From Mobilitalea sp. (GTDB taxonomy: Bacteria > Bacillota_A > Clostridia > Lachnospirales > Lachnospiraceae), in contig JARKQP010000097.1 in assembly GCA_029974875.1 (NCBI GenBank), positions 1-17,431 on the forward strand: a stretch of 17,431 bases of DNA, given 5' to 3'. The translations under genes were made by a program, and so were the position numbers. The first letter of the stretch is position 1. The number at the start of each line of letters is the position of its first letter. Shown here one piece after another: positions 1 through 7,461 of the stretch. The notes under the pieces are model-generated. The model did no database searches. It had not been told where the DNA came from and saw only the letters and a program-made list of their open reading frames with translations.

Positions 1-35
1 AAAAATAGAAATATTGCACATATTCTAGACATTGG

Positions 36-71
36 TACATTGTTGGGAAAGCCCGGTATCAGTACAATGTA
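36..71. promoter_or_regulatory. Inverted repeat ahead of the catabolic operon (possible operator or leader hairpin)
   Basis: The octamer TACATTGT at 36-43 is matched by its exact reverse complement ACAATGTA at 64-71, and a small GGG-AAAG-CCC hairpin lies between the arms. A further ACATTG sits at 29-34. The element ends about 30 nt before the first ATG, so it could be a repressor site or a structured leader. No convincing -35/-10 pair is visible in the 101 bases before the gene, so the operon promoter may lie to the left of the window. The regulatory role is inference. Confidence 0.35.
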
Positions 72-101
72 GATATCAAATTGAAGGGAGGAGTTGGAAC
101 A

Positions 102-1499
102 ATGACCAAGAAACTGATGTTACCCAGTCAGGAGTGTGAGGTTGTTGCAGATGTTGATGTACTGGTAGTAGGAGGAGGTGCAGGAGGCATCGGTGCGGCA
201 ATCGGAGCAGCCCAGAATGGTGCAAGTGTGGCAATCGTAGATTTATACGGCAGCCTGGGGGGATTACTGACGAATGGCTTTATTACAAACTGTGAAGCAG
301 CAGTGGCAGTGTCCGGGGACAAAATCTTGATCAAAGGAGTATTTGAAAAGCTGATAGACCGCATGGTGGAAAAACGCGGAGCGATCCGTGGCTATGAGCT
401 GGCCTGGTCCAATAAGTACTATCCCCTTGATACATCCCGCTGTGAAAATGATCTTCAGATCACACCTTGGGATCCGGAGGCATTTAAGCTGTCAGCGGAT
501 GAGCTGATGGAGGAGTATGGGGTTAACGTATTTTTTTACACCATGGTAACTGATGTGCTGATGGAAGGAAATAAGGTGACCGGCGCAGTAATTGAAAACC
601 GTTCCGGGCGACAGGTCATCCTGGCAAAGCGCATTGTTGACTGCAGCGGGAATCTGGTTGCCGCCAGGGCTGCCGGCGCAGAATGCAGGGGAGTAGGAAA
701 GAAGGGTTCCATGACCTTGATGTTCAGGGTTGGAAATGTGAAGAATGTGACACCGTCCTATCAGCCGAATGTAAAGGAGGTTCCATACGGGGCAGTGAAC
801 TTTTTCCCTTTGCCGAGGGAAGGGGAATTCCGTGTGGAAATGACTCGCTACATTGGAAGCGAGACAAGTGCCGAGGACTTTACAAGGGGAACTATTGAGT
901 GCAGAAAGCAATGCCAGCAGGTATTGGCATACCTGAAGGAAAACTGGTATGGCTTTGAAGATGCCTATCTGCTTGATTCTGCTCCGGCCTTGGGAACAAT
1001 CTGCCAGCCACATCTGGTTGGAAGAAAGACGATGGCAAAGGAGATTATCCTGAACCAGGAGGTTATGGAGGACCGTATCGCGATCACCGCTTACGGGATT
1101 GATCTACATAGCCAGGAGGTCGGCGGACAGAATATTTTATATTACCTGACACCGGGAGATTATTATGGAGTCCCCTATGGGGTCATGGTTCCGGAATCGG
1201 ATGTTGAGAATCTGCTGGTCGCCGGGAAATGCGTATCCTCAGAGGAGGATGCCACAAGCGGCGTGCTTTGCTCCGGAATCTGTATGGCAATGGGCGAAGC
1301 GGCAGGGACTTCCTGTGCCCTTAGTGTAAAAACTGGTGTATCAGTAAAAGATATGGATGTAAAAGCAATCCAGGAAAAATTGCTGGAGCATGGTGCAATC
1401 CTGGATCCGGTTCAGGTTCCTGAGGTTAGGAAGTATCCGGTATATGAAAGCCCACTGAAAAAAGACCCGTCGTTATTGCAGAAATATATTATGAAATAA
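102..1499 (+). CDS. FAD-dependent oxidoreductase (FAD_oxidored family)
   Basis: A 465-residue cytoplasmic flavoprotein. Residues 20-33 form a dinucleotide-binding beta-alpha-beta motif (VLVVGGGAGGIGAA), followed by a LYGSLGGLLTNG segment typical of FAD_oxidored enzymes. Near the C-terminus the segment around 375-415 (PYGVMVPE, ENLLVAGKCVSS, MAMGEAAG) is the family's second FAD-contacting block. No membrane segment or signal peptide is visible. The ATG at 102 is chosen because GGGAGGAG lies 8 nt upstream; an in-frame TTG at 81 would place that site inside the gene. Family members oxidise or reduce small organic substrates, and the substrate is not readable here. The gene lies 32 nt before a sugar-type ABC transporter, so it probably acts on the imported compound. 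The class assignment is secure; the reaction is unknown. Confidence 0.85.
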   Translation: MTKKLMLPSQECEVVADVDVLVVGGGAGGIGAAIGAAQNGASVAIVDLYGSLGGLLTNGFITNCEAAVAVSGDKILIKGVFEKLIDRMVEKRGAIRGYELAWSNKYYPLDTSRCENDLQITPWDPEAFKLSADELMEEYGVNVFFYTMVTDVLMEGNKVTGAVIENRSGRQVILAKRIVDCSGNLVAARAAGAECRGVGKKGSMTLMFRVGNVKNVTPSYQPNVKEVPYGAVNFFPLPREGEFRVEMTRYIGSETSAEDFTRGTIECRKQCQQVLAYLKENWYGFEDAYLLDSAPALGTICQPHLVGRKTMAKEIILNQEVMEDRIAITAYGIDLHSQEVGGQNILYYLTPGDYYGVPYGVMVPESDVENLLVAGKCVSSEEDATSGVLCSGICMAMGEAAGTSCALSVKTGVSVKDMDVKAIQEKLLEHGAILDPVQVPEVRKYPVYESPLKKDPSLLQKYIMK

Positions 1500-1531
1500 A
1501 GCAATTGGTACAGTAGAAAGGGAGAAAATAT

Positions 1532-2557
1532 ATGATGAAAAAAATAGTCAGAGTGGTGTTGGCAGTGCTATTATGCGTGTCCTTAACAGCCTGTGGAAAT
1601 AATGCTTCAAATAATGGCGGCGGATCTACGGCTGCGGATAATGGAAGCTCAAAGGAAACCTCCTCAAAGAAGCTTAGGATTGTAGCAACCGTACAATCAC
1701 AGCAGATTAATTTCTGGTCAAATGTGCAGCATACCCTGGAGCGGCTGGCAAAGGAAAATGATTTTGACCTGACAATTATGGACATTAACAGTGATGTAAC
1801 AACCTTTAATAATATCATCGACGACATTATTGCCACAAAGCCGGATGGGGTTATTACCTGCGGGCTGGAAGCTTCTACCCTGACAACCCAGGTGGAACGG
1901 CTCCAGGAAGCTAATATTCCCGTTGTCACCTATAACGTCCAGCCGGATAAAGAGATTTGTCCAATGGTGGTAGCAGACCATACGGAATTTGGTCATGTTG
2001 CAGGTGTTGCTGCGGCGGAATACTGGAAGGAGAACCATCCGGATATTAAACCTATTGGAGGCGCCGTAGATTTGTACTCTGCCCCGGTATGCGCACTAAG
2101 GGTACAAGGCTTTTTGGAAGGCTTCCAGACCGTTTATCCTGATTTTGAACTGGTTCAAACCGTAGATGGCGGCGGGTCACGTTCCACCTCACTGTCAGCT
2201 ACCGAAGACATGCTCCAGGCACATCCTGATGTAAATGTAATCTTTGGTATTAACGCAGATTCCGGACTTGGTGCCCTGGATGCATTAAAGGAGATTGGAA
2301 GGGGTAAAGTTACAGATTCCCTGGTTGCCTGCGTGGATGGTACTGAGACAGATTGTGCAGAGCTGAAAAATCCGGACAGTGCTTTAAAGGCTGTCGCAGG
2401 AAATTCGCCCCGTATTATGGCTGAATCGGCATGGGGGCTGCTGTCCAAGGTAATCAAAGGGGAGCTTCCGGCAAAGGAAGGATATACTGAAAAAATGAAA
2501 ATAGTCAGCGTAACGCCGGATCAGGCAGATGCCTGGGTGGAAAGTAACTTTGAATAG
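1532..2557 (+). CDS. Sugar-type ABC transporter substrate-binding lipoprotein
   Basis: A 341-residue periplasmic-binding-protein-like lipoprotein (Peripla_BP_4 / ribose-binding class I fold). The N-terminus has a short basic stretch, a hydrophobic core and the lipobox LTAC, giving the lipid-anchored Cys21. A Ser/Gly/Asn-rich linker (22-46) leads to the first lobe, which starts KLRIVATV. The hinge-region motifs IPVVTYN and FGINADSGLGALDAL fit this family. It would capture a small carbohydrate-like ligand outside the membrane and pass it to the permease. The start has AAAGGGAG 8 nt upstream. It sits between the FAD enzyme and the ATPase gene; the following junction carries an unusual hairpin. 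The ligand is unknown: similarity is to ribose/inositol/autoinducer-2 binders in general. Confidence 0.88.
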   Translation: MMKKIVRVVLAVLLCVSLTACGNNASNNGGGSTAADNGSSKETSSKKLRIVATVQSQQINFWSNVQHTLERLAKENDFDLTIMDINSDVTTFNNIIDDIIATKPDGVITCGLEASTLTTQVERLQEANIPVVTYNVQPDKEICPMVVADHTEFGHVAGVAAAEYWKENHPDIKPIGGAVDLYSAPVCALRVQGFLEGFQTVYPDFELVQTVDGGGSRSTSLSATEDMLQAHPDVNVIFGINADSGLGALDALKEIGRGKVTDSLVACVDGTETDCAELKNPDSALKAVAGNSPRIMAESAWGLLSKVIKGELPAKEGYTEKMKIVSVTPDQADAWVESNFE

Positions 2558-2569
2558 CAGGTAACCGGT

Positions 2570-2612
2570 AAAGGAGGTCGGAAGCGGCATTTTATGCCGC
2601 TTCCAAAAAATT
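2570..2612 (+). promoter_or_regulatory. Shine-Dalgarno separated from its ATG by a perfect 11-bp hairpin
   Basis: AAAGGAGGT at 2570-2578 is a near-perfect ribosome binding site, but it is 34 nt from the ATG at 2613. Between them lies a hairpin with arms GGAAGCGGCAT (2580-2590) and ATGCCGCTTCC (2594-2604) and a TTT loop. If the hairpin folds, 9 nt remain between the site and the start codon, which is optimal spacing. There is no other good ribosome binding site for this ATG. The hairpin is followed by a run of A rather than T, so it is not a typical intrinsic terminator. It could also protect the upstream mRNA from 3' exonucleases. Confidence 0.7.
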
Positions 2613-4115
2613 ATGACAGAAGAGATTGCTTTGAGATTTGAACATGTTAAAAAACAATTCGGCCCGGTTACTGCTTTGGAGGATATCAGCTTTGAGGTGC
2701 GTAAAGCCGAGGTACACTGTCTGGTTGGTGAAAATGGTGCAGGAAAATCAACGCTGATGAAAATTTTATCGGGAGCCCATGATATTACAGGCGGAAAGCT
2801 GTATCTGGATGGAAAAGAAGCGAACATTACCAGTCCCCTGGAGGCCTCAAAATTAGGCGTGACGGTAGTATACCAGGAAATGAACACGGTTGATAAGCTT
2901 ACGATTGTTGATAACATGATGCTGGGAATGGAGAACGCAAAGCTGGGCTTTAATTTAAAGAAAGAAAATATAAACTATGTGATGCCATATCTGGAGCAGG
3001 TAGGGCTGACCATGAGTCCCAATACGCTGATGGGCTCCTTAAGCATTGCACAGAAGCAGATGGTTATGATGGCGAAAGCCCTGTCCCAGAAGGCAAAAAT
3101 AATTGTACTGGATGAGCCGACAGCAATGCTGAATGAAAATGAGGTACGTATTTTATTTGAAATAATAGCAAGATTAAAAAAGAATGGTATTACTATTATT
3201 TATATTTCACACCGGTTGGAAGAAATTTATGAAATAGGGGACCGCATCAGTGTTTTAAAGGATGGAACCTATGTTGGGACCTATGATAAGGATGCTATTT
3301 CCATGGACCAGCTGATTGTAAAAATGGTGGGAAGGGAGCTGAAGGATATTTATCCTGATAAAAGCCGCGACCGGAAGGAAGTTCTGCTTGAGGTTAAAAA
3401 TTTAAGCAATGCATATGTTTCTGGAATTTCCTTTACACTGCGCCGGGGAGAAGTCCTGGGTTTGGCAGGATTGGTTGGCTCTGGACGCAGCGAGACCTTA
3501 AGGGCAATTTTCGGAGTGGATCCGAAAAGGACCGGAGAGATTTATCTGGAAGGAAAAAAAGTAGTGATCCATGCATCAAAGGATGCAATCGGACATGGAA
3601 TTGGTTTTGTGCCGGAGGATAGAAAAGCCCAAGGAATTGTAGGCTGCCTGAGCGTAAAAGAGAATTTGACCCTGATATATTCGCAGCTGCATGCCAGGCT
3701 TGGGTTTTTGCGAAAAGGAAAAGAAAATGAAGTAACAGAACAATATATTAAGAAATTGAGGATTAAGACGAATACTTCGGCACAAGCGGTCAAGGGCTTA
3801 AGCGGCGGCAATGCCCAGAAGGTAGTCCTCGCCAAGTGGTTAAGTGTTTCCCCTTCTATTTTGTTGTTAGATGAACCAACCCAGGGGATCGATGTAGGAA
3901 CGAAAGCGGAGATCTATCATTTGATTGATCAGCTGGCACGGGAGGGCATCGGAGTTATTGTTGTTTCCTCTGATCTGATTGAAATTATAAACTTAAGTAA
4001 CCGGATTATAGTGATGAAGGACGGACATATTGCAGGAGAATTATCCGGTAGGGATATCACGGAGGATAAGGTTATGATGTATGCAATGGGGGTAGAAGTG
4101 AATGAAGCGAGTTAA
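2613..4115 (+). CDS. Sugar ABC transporter ATP-binding protein, double-domain (RbsA/MglA type)
   Basis: A 500-residue fused dimer of ABC ATPase domains that powers import through the downstream permease. Domain 1 has an intact Walker A (GENGAGKST, 39-47), a degenerate signature (LSIAQKQM, about 143-150) and Walker B (IIVLDEPTA, 163-171), with switch His200. Domain 2 (from about 256) has the degenerate P-loop GLVGSGRSE (286-294) lacking the GKST lysine, a canonical signature LSGGNAQK (396-403), and Walker B LLLDEPTQGID (417-427). This asymmetry is the normal pattern of RbsA/MglA/XylG-type proteins, and the length is usual for them. The ATG is 34 nt from its ribosome binding site because of the intervening hairpin. 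The gene overlaps the permease gene by 14 nt, suggesting coupled translation. Confidence 0.93.
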   Translation: MTEEIALRFEHVKKQFGPVTALEDISFEVRKAEVHCLVGENGAGKSTLMKILSGAHDITGGKLYLDGKEANITSPLEASKLGVTVVYQEMNTVDKLTIVDNMMLGMENAKLGFNLKKENINYVMPYLEQVGLTMSPNTLMGSLSIAQKQMVMMAKALSQKAKIIVLDEPTAMLNENEVRILFEIIARLKKNGITIIYISHRLEEIYEIGDRISVLKDGTYVGTYDKDAISMDQLIVKMVGRELKDIYPDKSRDRKEVLLEVKNLSNAYVSGISFTLRRGEVLGLAGLVGSGRSETLRAIFGVDPKRTGEIYLEGKKVVIHASKDAIGHGIGFVPEDRKAQGIVGCLSVKENLTLIYSQLHARLGFLRKGKENEVTEQYIKKLRIKTNTSAQAVKGLSGGNAQKVVLAKWLSVSPSILLLDEPTQGIDVGTKAEIYHLIDQLAREGIGVIVVSSDLIEIINLSNRIIVMKDGHIAGELSGRDITEDKVMMYAMGVEVNEAS

Positions 4116-5079
4116 ATTGAATGCAGCTACAATACAGAGAATGGCCACGCTGTTTATCTTAATTGCAATTATGGTAGTATTGTCCTGTATCAGCGACAAA
4201 TATCTGAATTTTAATAACCTGATCAATATCGTGCGCCAGGAATCTACGTTGATTATTATAGCAAGCGCAGCAACCATATTAATGATATCAGGGGGGATGG
4301 ATCTGTCCCCTGCCGGTGTAATGGCGCTGACCTCCGTTGTGCTGGCAAAGCTCTGTGTTTCAGGAGTCAGCCTTCCCGTGGCAATATTATTATCCCTGCT
4401 CATAGGAATGGCGGCAGGCTTGTTCAGCGGTTTTCTGGTGGTTGTCGCAAATGTGCCGCCGATGATTGCTACTCTTGGCACCTGGTACATTACGAAGGGA
4501 TTTGCCTATGCCATCAGCCATAGCTATGCCATCGTGAAGGGACTGCCAAATAACTTTGGCTGGGTATCAAAATACATAGGTCCATTTCCACTAATGCTAA
4601 TCATTGCGGCAGTTATTTTTGTCATCTTTTACGTTATTTTAAACAAAACGCTGTTGGGGAAATATGCATATGCAATTGGCGGCAATTCGGAAACAGCCCG
4701 GTTATCCGGTGTTAATGTGAAACTGATCCGATGTGTACTATATATCTTAACTGGTTTGATGTCGTCAATCGCAGGTGTTCTGATGTCTTCACGAATCAGC
4801 TCGGGAGACCCGAACCTTAGCACCTCCGGGATTGAATTTGAGATCATTGTGGCTATTATTTTAGGCGGTACCAGCCTTTTGGGTGGTCAGGGCTCCTTAA
4901 TCGGCACTTTAATTGGCGCGATGATTCTTGGAAACTTATCCAACGGAATGAACCTTATGGGGATTGGAACCGTCTACCAGTTTATTGTAGAGGGTGCAGT
5001 ACTGATTGTGGCAGTTGTAGTGGATCTGGTTATTAAAGGAAACGGAATAAAGCTGAAAGGGGTAAGGAAACGAGTATGA
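4102..5079 (+). CDS. Sugar ABC transporter permease (RbsC type)
   Basis: A 325-residue, very hydrophobic inner-membrane protein of the BPD_transp_2 family, with about eight to ten membrane segments beginning near residue 14. The conserved stretches ILMISGGMDLSPAGVMAL, MIATLGTWYITKGFAY, KYAYAIGGNSETARLSGVNV and EFEIIVAIILGGTSLLGGQG are the usual RbsC-type landmarks, the last one lying in the region that contacts the ATPase. It forms the transmembrane channel, probably as a homodimer, for the ligand delivered by the lipoprotein. The ATG lies inside the end of the ATPase gene (14-nt overlap), so it has no strong ribosome binding site of its own. It ends in an ATGA overlap with the VOC gene. Confidence 0.92.
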   Translation: MKRVKLNAATIQRMATLFILIAIMVVLSCISDKYLNFNNLINIVRQESTLIIIASAATILMISGGMDLSPAGVMALTSVVLAKLCVSGVSLPVAILLSLLIGMAAGLFSGFLVVVANVPPMIATLGTWYITKGFAYAISHSYAIVKGLPNNFGWVSKYIGPFPLMLIIAAVIFVIFYVILNKTLLGKYAYAIGGNSETARLSGVNVKLIRCVLYILTGLMSSIAGVLMSSRISSGDPNLSTSGIEFEIIVAIILGGTSLLGGQGSLIGTLIGAMILGNLSNGMNLMGIGTVYQFIVEGAVLIVAVVVDLVIKGNGIKLKGVRKRV

Positions 5080-5468
5080 TTAAAAACCGTAGCATGGGAC
5101 ATTTGGGATTACCGACAAACAGGCTGGAGGAGGACATGGCCTGGTACATGGAGGTGCTGGGATTTGAAAAGATCGGAGCCTTCACGACACCGAAGGGGGA
5201 GCCGGTCTGCTTCCTTAAGGGGAACGGGTTTGTATATGAAATGTATCAGCCCATCCCACCTGTTCCGGATCACCTGGAGGGGAAAATTGATCATTTTTCC
5301 TTCGAATCACAGGACATTGAACAGGATTACAAGGAATGTGTAGAAGCGGGATACCGGATAACGACCGATGGAATAGAGGAAATCCCCACCTTTTGGGAAC
5401 GGGGAATCCGTTATTTTAAAATCGCAAGCCCGACCGGGGAAGAATTTGAATTTTGTGAGATTTTATGA
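5076..5468 (+). CDS. VOC (glyoxalase/bleomycin-resistance fold) family protein
   Basis: A 130-residue single VOC domain of normal length for a two-module beta-alpha-beta-beta-beta fold. Likely metal ligands are His9 (MGHLGLPT), Glu55 (VYEMYQ), His73 (KIDHFSFE) and Glu125 near the C-terminus (GEEFEFCE), so a divalent-metal active site is plausible. Family members are isomerases, epimerases, dioxygenases or lyases, and the reaction cannot be fixed here. The start codon overlaps the permease stop (ATGA), and AAGGGGTAAGG lies about 8 nt upstream, so it is co-translated with the transporter. It probably acts on the imported compound or a product of the FAD enzyme. No convincing terminator follows; the operon end is not clear. 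Confidence 0.85.
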   Translation: MIKNRSMGHLGLPTNRLEEDMAWYMEVLGFEKIGAFTTPKGEPVCFLKGNGFVYEMYQPIPPVPDHLEGKIDHFSFESQDIEQDYKECVEAGYRITTDGIEEIPTFWERGIRYFKIASPTGEEFEFCEIL

Positions 5469-5528
5469 TATCTCCTTAGTGGATTTCCTTGGAGGTTTCT
5501 TTGGGATCTCCTTTATCGCAAAAAACTC

Positions 5529-5557
5529 TTTTCTTATGAAATGACTTATGATATAAT
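5529..5557 (+). promoter_or_regulatory. Candidate extended -10 promoter of scfA
   Basis: TGATATAAT at 5549-5557 gives a perfect TATAAT (-10, 5552-5557) preceded by the TG of an extended -10. A weak -35 (TTTTCT, 5529-5534) is 17 nt upstream. Transcription would start near 5564, about 28 nt before the scfA ATG. The 60 bases before it (5469-5528) hold two copies of ATCTCCTT (5470-5477, 5506-5513) but no clear terminator for the upstream operon. Confidence 0.6.
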
Positions 5558-5591
5558 TACGGGGAGTGAAAAGATGCTAAGGAGGCAGAAA

Positions 5592-5732
5592 ATGAAGCAT
5601 ATCAAGACTTTAAACACAAAAAATCTTAAGGATACCATGAAAAAGGGCGGCTGTGGAGAGTGCCAGACATCCTGTCAGTCAGCTTGCAAGACATCCTGTA
5701 CAGTTGGCAATCAGAGCTGCGAAAACAAATAG
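5592..5732 (+). CDS. scfA: SCIFF ranthipeptide precursor (six cysteines in forty-five residues)
   Basis: A 46-residue peptide with N-terminal leader MKHIKTLNTKNLKDTMKKGG and a core holding exactly six cysteines (C22, C25, C29, C33, C37 and C43) with Ser/Thr/Gln between them. This matches the SCIFF family, nearly universal in Clostridia, in which a radical SAM enzyme installs a thioether bond between a Cys and a nearby residue. TAAGGAGG (5578-5585) lies 6 nt before the ATG; an upstream in-frame ATG at 5541 precedes the promoter's -10 and is unlikely. Its maturase follows at 6004. The biological role of mature SCIFF is not established. Confidence 0.95.
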   Translation: MKHIKTLNTKNLKDTMKKGGCGECQTSCQSACKTSCTVGNQSCENK

Positions 5733-5804
5733 ATTATTTGTACATACAATGCGCAATTGTTATCAAAGCGTATATTTAGAGGACAATTTGTCTGGTTTTG
5801 TGGT

Positions 5805-5832
5805 AAGGGATCAGCTAGCTGATCCCTTTGTT
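5805..5832 (+). terminator. Perfect 24-nt palindrome after scfA, probable partial terminator
   Basis: The arms AAGGGATCAGCT (5805-5816) and AGCTGATCCCTT (5817-5828) are exact reverse complements, foldable as a 10-bp stem with a CTAG loop. A short, impure T tract (TTTGTT, overlapping 5826-5831) follows, weaker than in a classic intrinsic terminator. It lies 72 nt after the scfA stop, so it may end most scfA transcripts and let a fraction continue into scfB. A dyad protein-binding site is an alternative. Confidence 0.55.
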
Positions 5833-5841
5833 GGTAGTATG

Positions 5842-5905
5842 GGGCTGCCTTAAAATATTTTTCGGTGAGGGGACATGATCTTCGGAAGATATTTTAAGAC
5901 AGTCC
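5842..5905. repeat. Long imperfect inverted repeat (about 23-bp stem) between scfA and scfB
   Basis: The left arm 5842-5864 pairs with the right arm 5883-5905 over about 23 positions with one C-A mismatch and a few G-U pairs. The core CTTAAAATAT (5849-5858) and ATATTTTAAG (5889-5898) is exact. The 18-nt loop (5865-5882) is GTGAGGGGACATGATCTT. It has no T tract, so it is not a standard terminator. It may be an RNA-processing or stability element, or a small palindromic repeat found elsewhere in the genome. With 5805-5828 it occupies much of the 271-nt spacer. Confidence 0.6.
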
Positions 5906-5956
5906 TATTCGTTGTAAAAGATAATAGCTGGAAGAAATTTAGTTGGATATTATGAT

Positions 5957-5978
5957 ATGAATTGAATTGTCAATTCAT
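5957..5978. promoter_or_regulatory. Perfect 8-bp inverted repeat just upstream of the scfB ribosome binding site
   Basis: ATGAATTG (5957-5964) and CAATTCAT (5971-5978) are exact inverted repeats around a 6-nt spacer, ending 12 nt before the AGGAGGT site of scfB. A poor -10-like TATGAT (5951-5956) lies beside it, without a good -35. The element could be an operator for a separate scfB promoter or a leader hairpin limiting maturase translation. No other gene-like feature is seen in 5906-6003. Confidence 0.35.
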
Positions 5979-6003
5979 TTGTTATGTAGTAGGAGGTATC
6001 ACT

Positions 6004-7425
6004 GTGGTTCATCAGTATAAAAGTAATGGATACAATATTGTATTAGATGTTAATAGCGGGATGGTCCATGTGGTGGACGACCTGGCATATGACGTTATCG
6101 GAATGTACGAGGATAGTCCCCGCGGGGAGATAGTGGCTGCGATGCTTGAAAAATACAGCCAGCCTGAGTTGCTGTCACAGCTTCTTTCGACGGAAGAGGT
6201 GACGGATCCGGATAAGGCCGGCGAGGCTTTGGCCAAGTTGGTTGGTGAGGTGCTTGATGATGTGGAGCAGCTGAAAAAGGATGGGGCTTTATTTACGCCC
6301 GATATTTATGAGAATTATATCAAGGATTTCAAAGCACGCTCCACTGTGGTGAAAGCGCTTTGCTTACATATCGCCCATGACTGTAACCTGGCCTGCAGGT
6401 ATTGCTTTGCGGAAGAGGGAGAATATAAGGGCCATCGGGAGCTGATGGGCTATGAGGTTGGAAAGCAGGCCCTGGATTTTCTCATCGCTAATTCAGGGAA
6501 CCGCAGGAACCTGGAGGTGGATTTCTTTGGCGGGGAACCGCTGATGAATTTCCAAGTGGTCAAGGATCTGGTCAAGTATGGCAGGGAACAGGAGGCGCTT
6601 TATAATAAGAAGTTCCGCTTTACCCTGACCACCAACGGAATTTTATTGAATGATGATATTATGGCATTTGTCAATCAGGAAATGAGCAATGTAGTGCTTA
6701 GCATCGACGGCCGCAAGGAGGTCAATGACCAAATGCGTCCCAGCAGGAATGGCAAGGGAAGCTATGAACTCATTGTTCCCAAATTTAAGAAGCTGGCAGA
6801 GAGCAGGAATCAGACAAATTATTATGTCAGAGGTACCTTTACCCACAATAATCTGGACTTTAGTGAGGATGTAAAGCACCTTGCCGACCTGGGCTTTCAG
6901 CAGATTTCCGTGGAGCCGGTAGTAGCATTACCGGAAGAGCCCTATGCAATTGCGAAGGAGGATTTGCCAAGGCTGTTTGAGGAGTATGATAAGCTGGCTA
7001 AGCTGATGCTGGAATATAAGAAGGAGGGGAAGGACTTTAATTTCTTCCATTTCATGATCGACCTGACGGGAGGCCCCTGTGTTGCAAAACGCCTTTCCGG
7101 CTGCGGCTCGGGAACGGAATACCTGGCAGTAACTCCTTGGGGAGACCTCTATCCCTGCCATCAGTTTGTCGGAGAAGAAGAGTTCCTGATGGGCAATGTG
7201 TTTGAGGGCGTGAAGACGCCGGATATGGTACAGGAATTTAAGCATTGCAATGTATACTCCAAGGAAAAATGCAGGGACTGCTTTGCAAAATTCTATTGCA
7301 GCGGCGGCTGCGCGGCAAACTCCTTCAAATTCCACGGGGATATTAATGATGCCTATGACATTGGCTGTGAGCTCCAGAGAAAACGCGTGGAGTGTGCAAT
7401 TATGCTGAAGGCGGCAGAGGAATAG
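6004..7425 (+). CDS. scfB: SCIFF maturase, radical SAM/SPASM thioether-forming enzyme
   Basis: A 473-residue enzyme counted from the GTG at 6004, which has AGGAGGT (5991-5997) 6 nt upstream and gives the family-like N-terminus MVHQYKSNGYNIVLDVNSG. The earlier in-frame ATG (5962) would bury that site. Residues 1-110 fit the peptide-recognition (RRE-like) region. The radical SAM cluster is C127-x3-C131-x2-C134, followed by GGEP (176-179) for SAM binding. The C-terminal SPASM part contains C359, C367, C385, C415, C423, C426, C432, C436 and C455, enough for two auxiliary 4Fe-4S clusters. It acts in the cytoplasm on the SCIFF peptide encoded upstream. The length and cysteine pattern are as expected for the family. 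recJ follows after 36 nt. Confidence 0.95.
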   Translation: MVHQYKSNGYNIVLDVNSGMVHVVDDLAYDVIGMYEDSPRGEIVAAMLEKYSQPELLSQLLSTEEVTDPDKAGEALAKLVGEVLDDVEQLKKDGALFTPDIYENYIKDFKARSTVVKALCLHIAHDCNLACRYCFAEEGEYKGHRELMGYEVGKQALDFLIANSGNRRNLEVDFFGGEPLMNFQVVKDLVKYGREQEALYNKKFRFTLTTNGILLNDDIMAFVNQEMSNVVLSIDGRKEVNDQMRPSRNGKGSYELIVPKFKKLAESRNQTNYYVRGTFTHNNLDFSEDVKHLADLGFQQISVEPVVALPEEPYAIAKEDLPRLFEEYDKLAKLMLEYKKEGKDFNFFHFMIDLTGGPCVAKRLSGCGSGTEYLAVTPWGDLYPCHQFVGEEEFLMGNVFEGVKTPDMVQEFKHCNVYSKEKCRDCFAKFYCSGGCAANSFKFHGDINDAYDIGCELQRKRVECAIMLKAAEE

Positions 7426-7461
7426 ATATAAGTAGAGGTTAAAGCTACAAATGGAGGCTGC

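Noticed and set aside
492..1013. Long minus-strand open frame inside the FAD oxidoreductase gene
   Set aside because: It lies wholly opposite a well-supported gene and its protein has no family features.
2580..2604. Hairpin as an intrinsic terminator after the binding-protein gene
   Set aside because: It is followed by A's, not T's, on the transcribed strand and sits between the ribosome binding site and start of the next gene.
5653..5853. Open frame overlapping scfA and the palindrome
   Set aside because: It is out of frame with scfA, begins inside it, and its tail only translates the palindrome.
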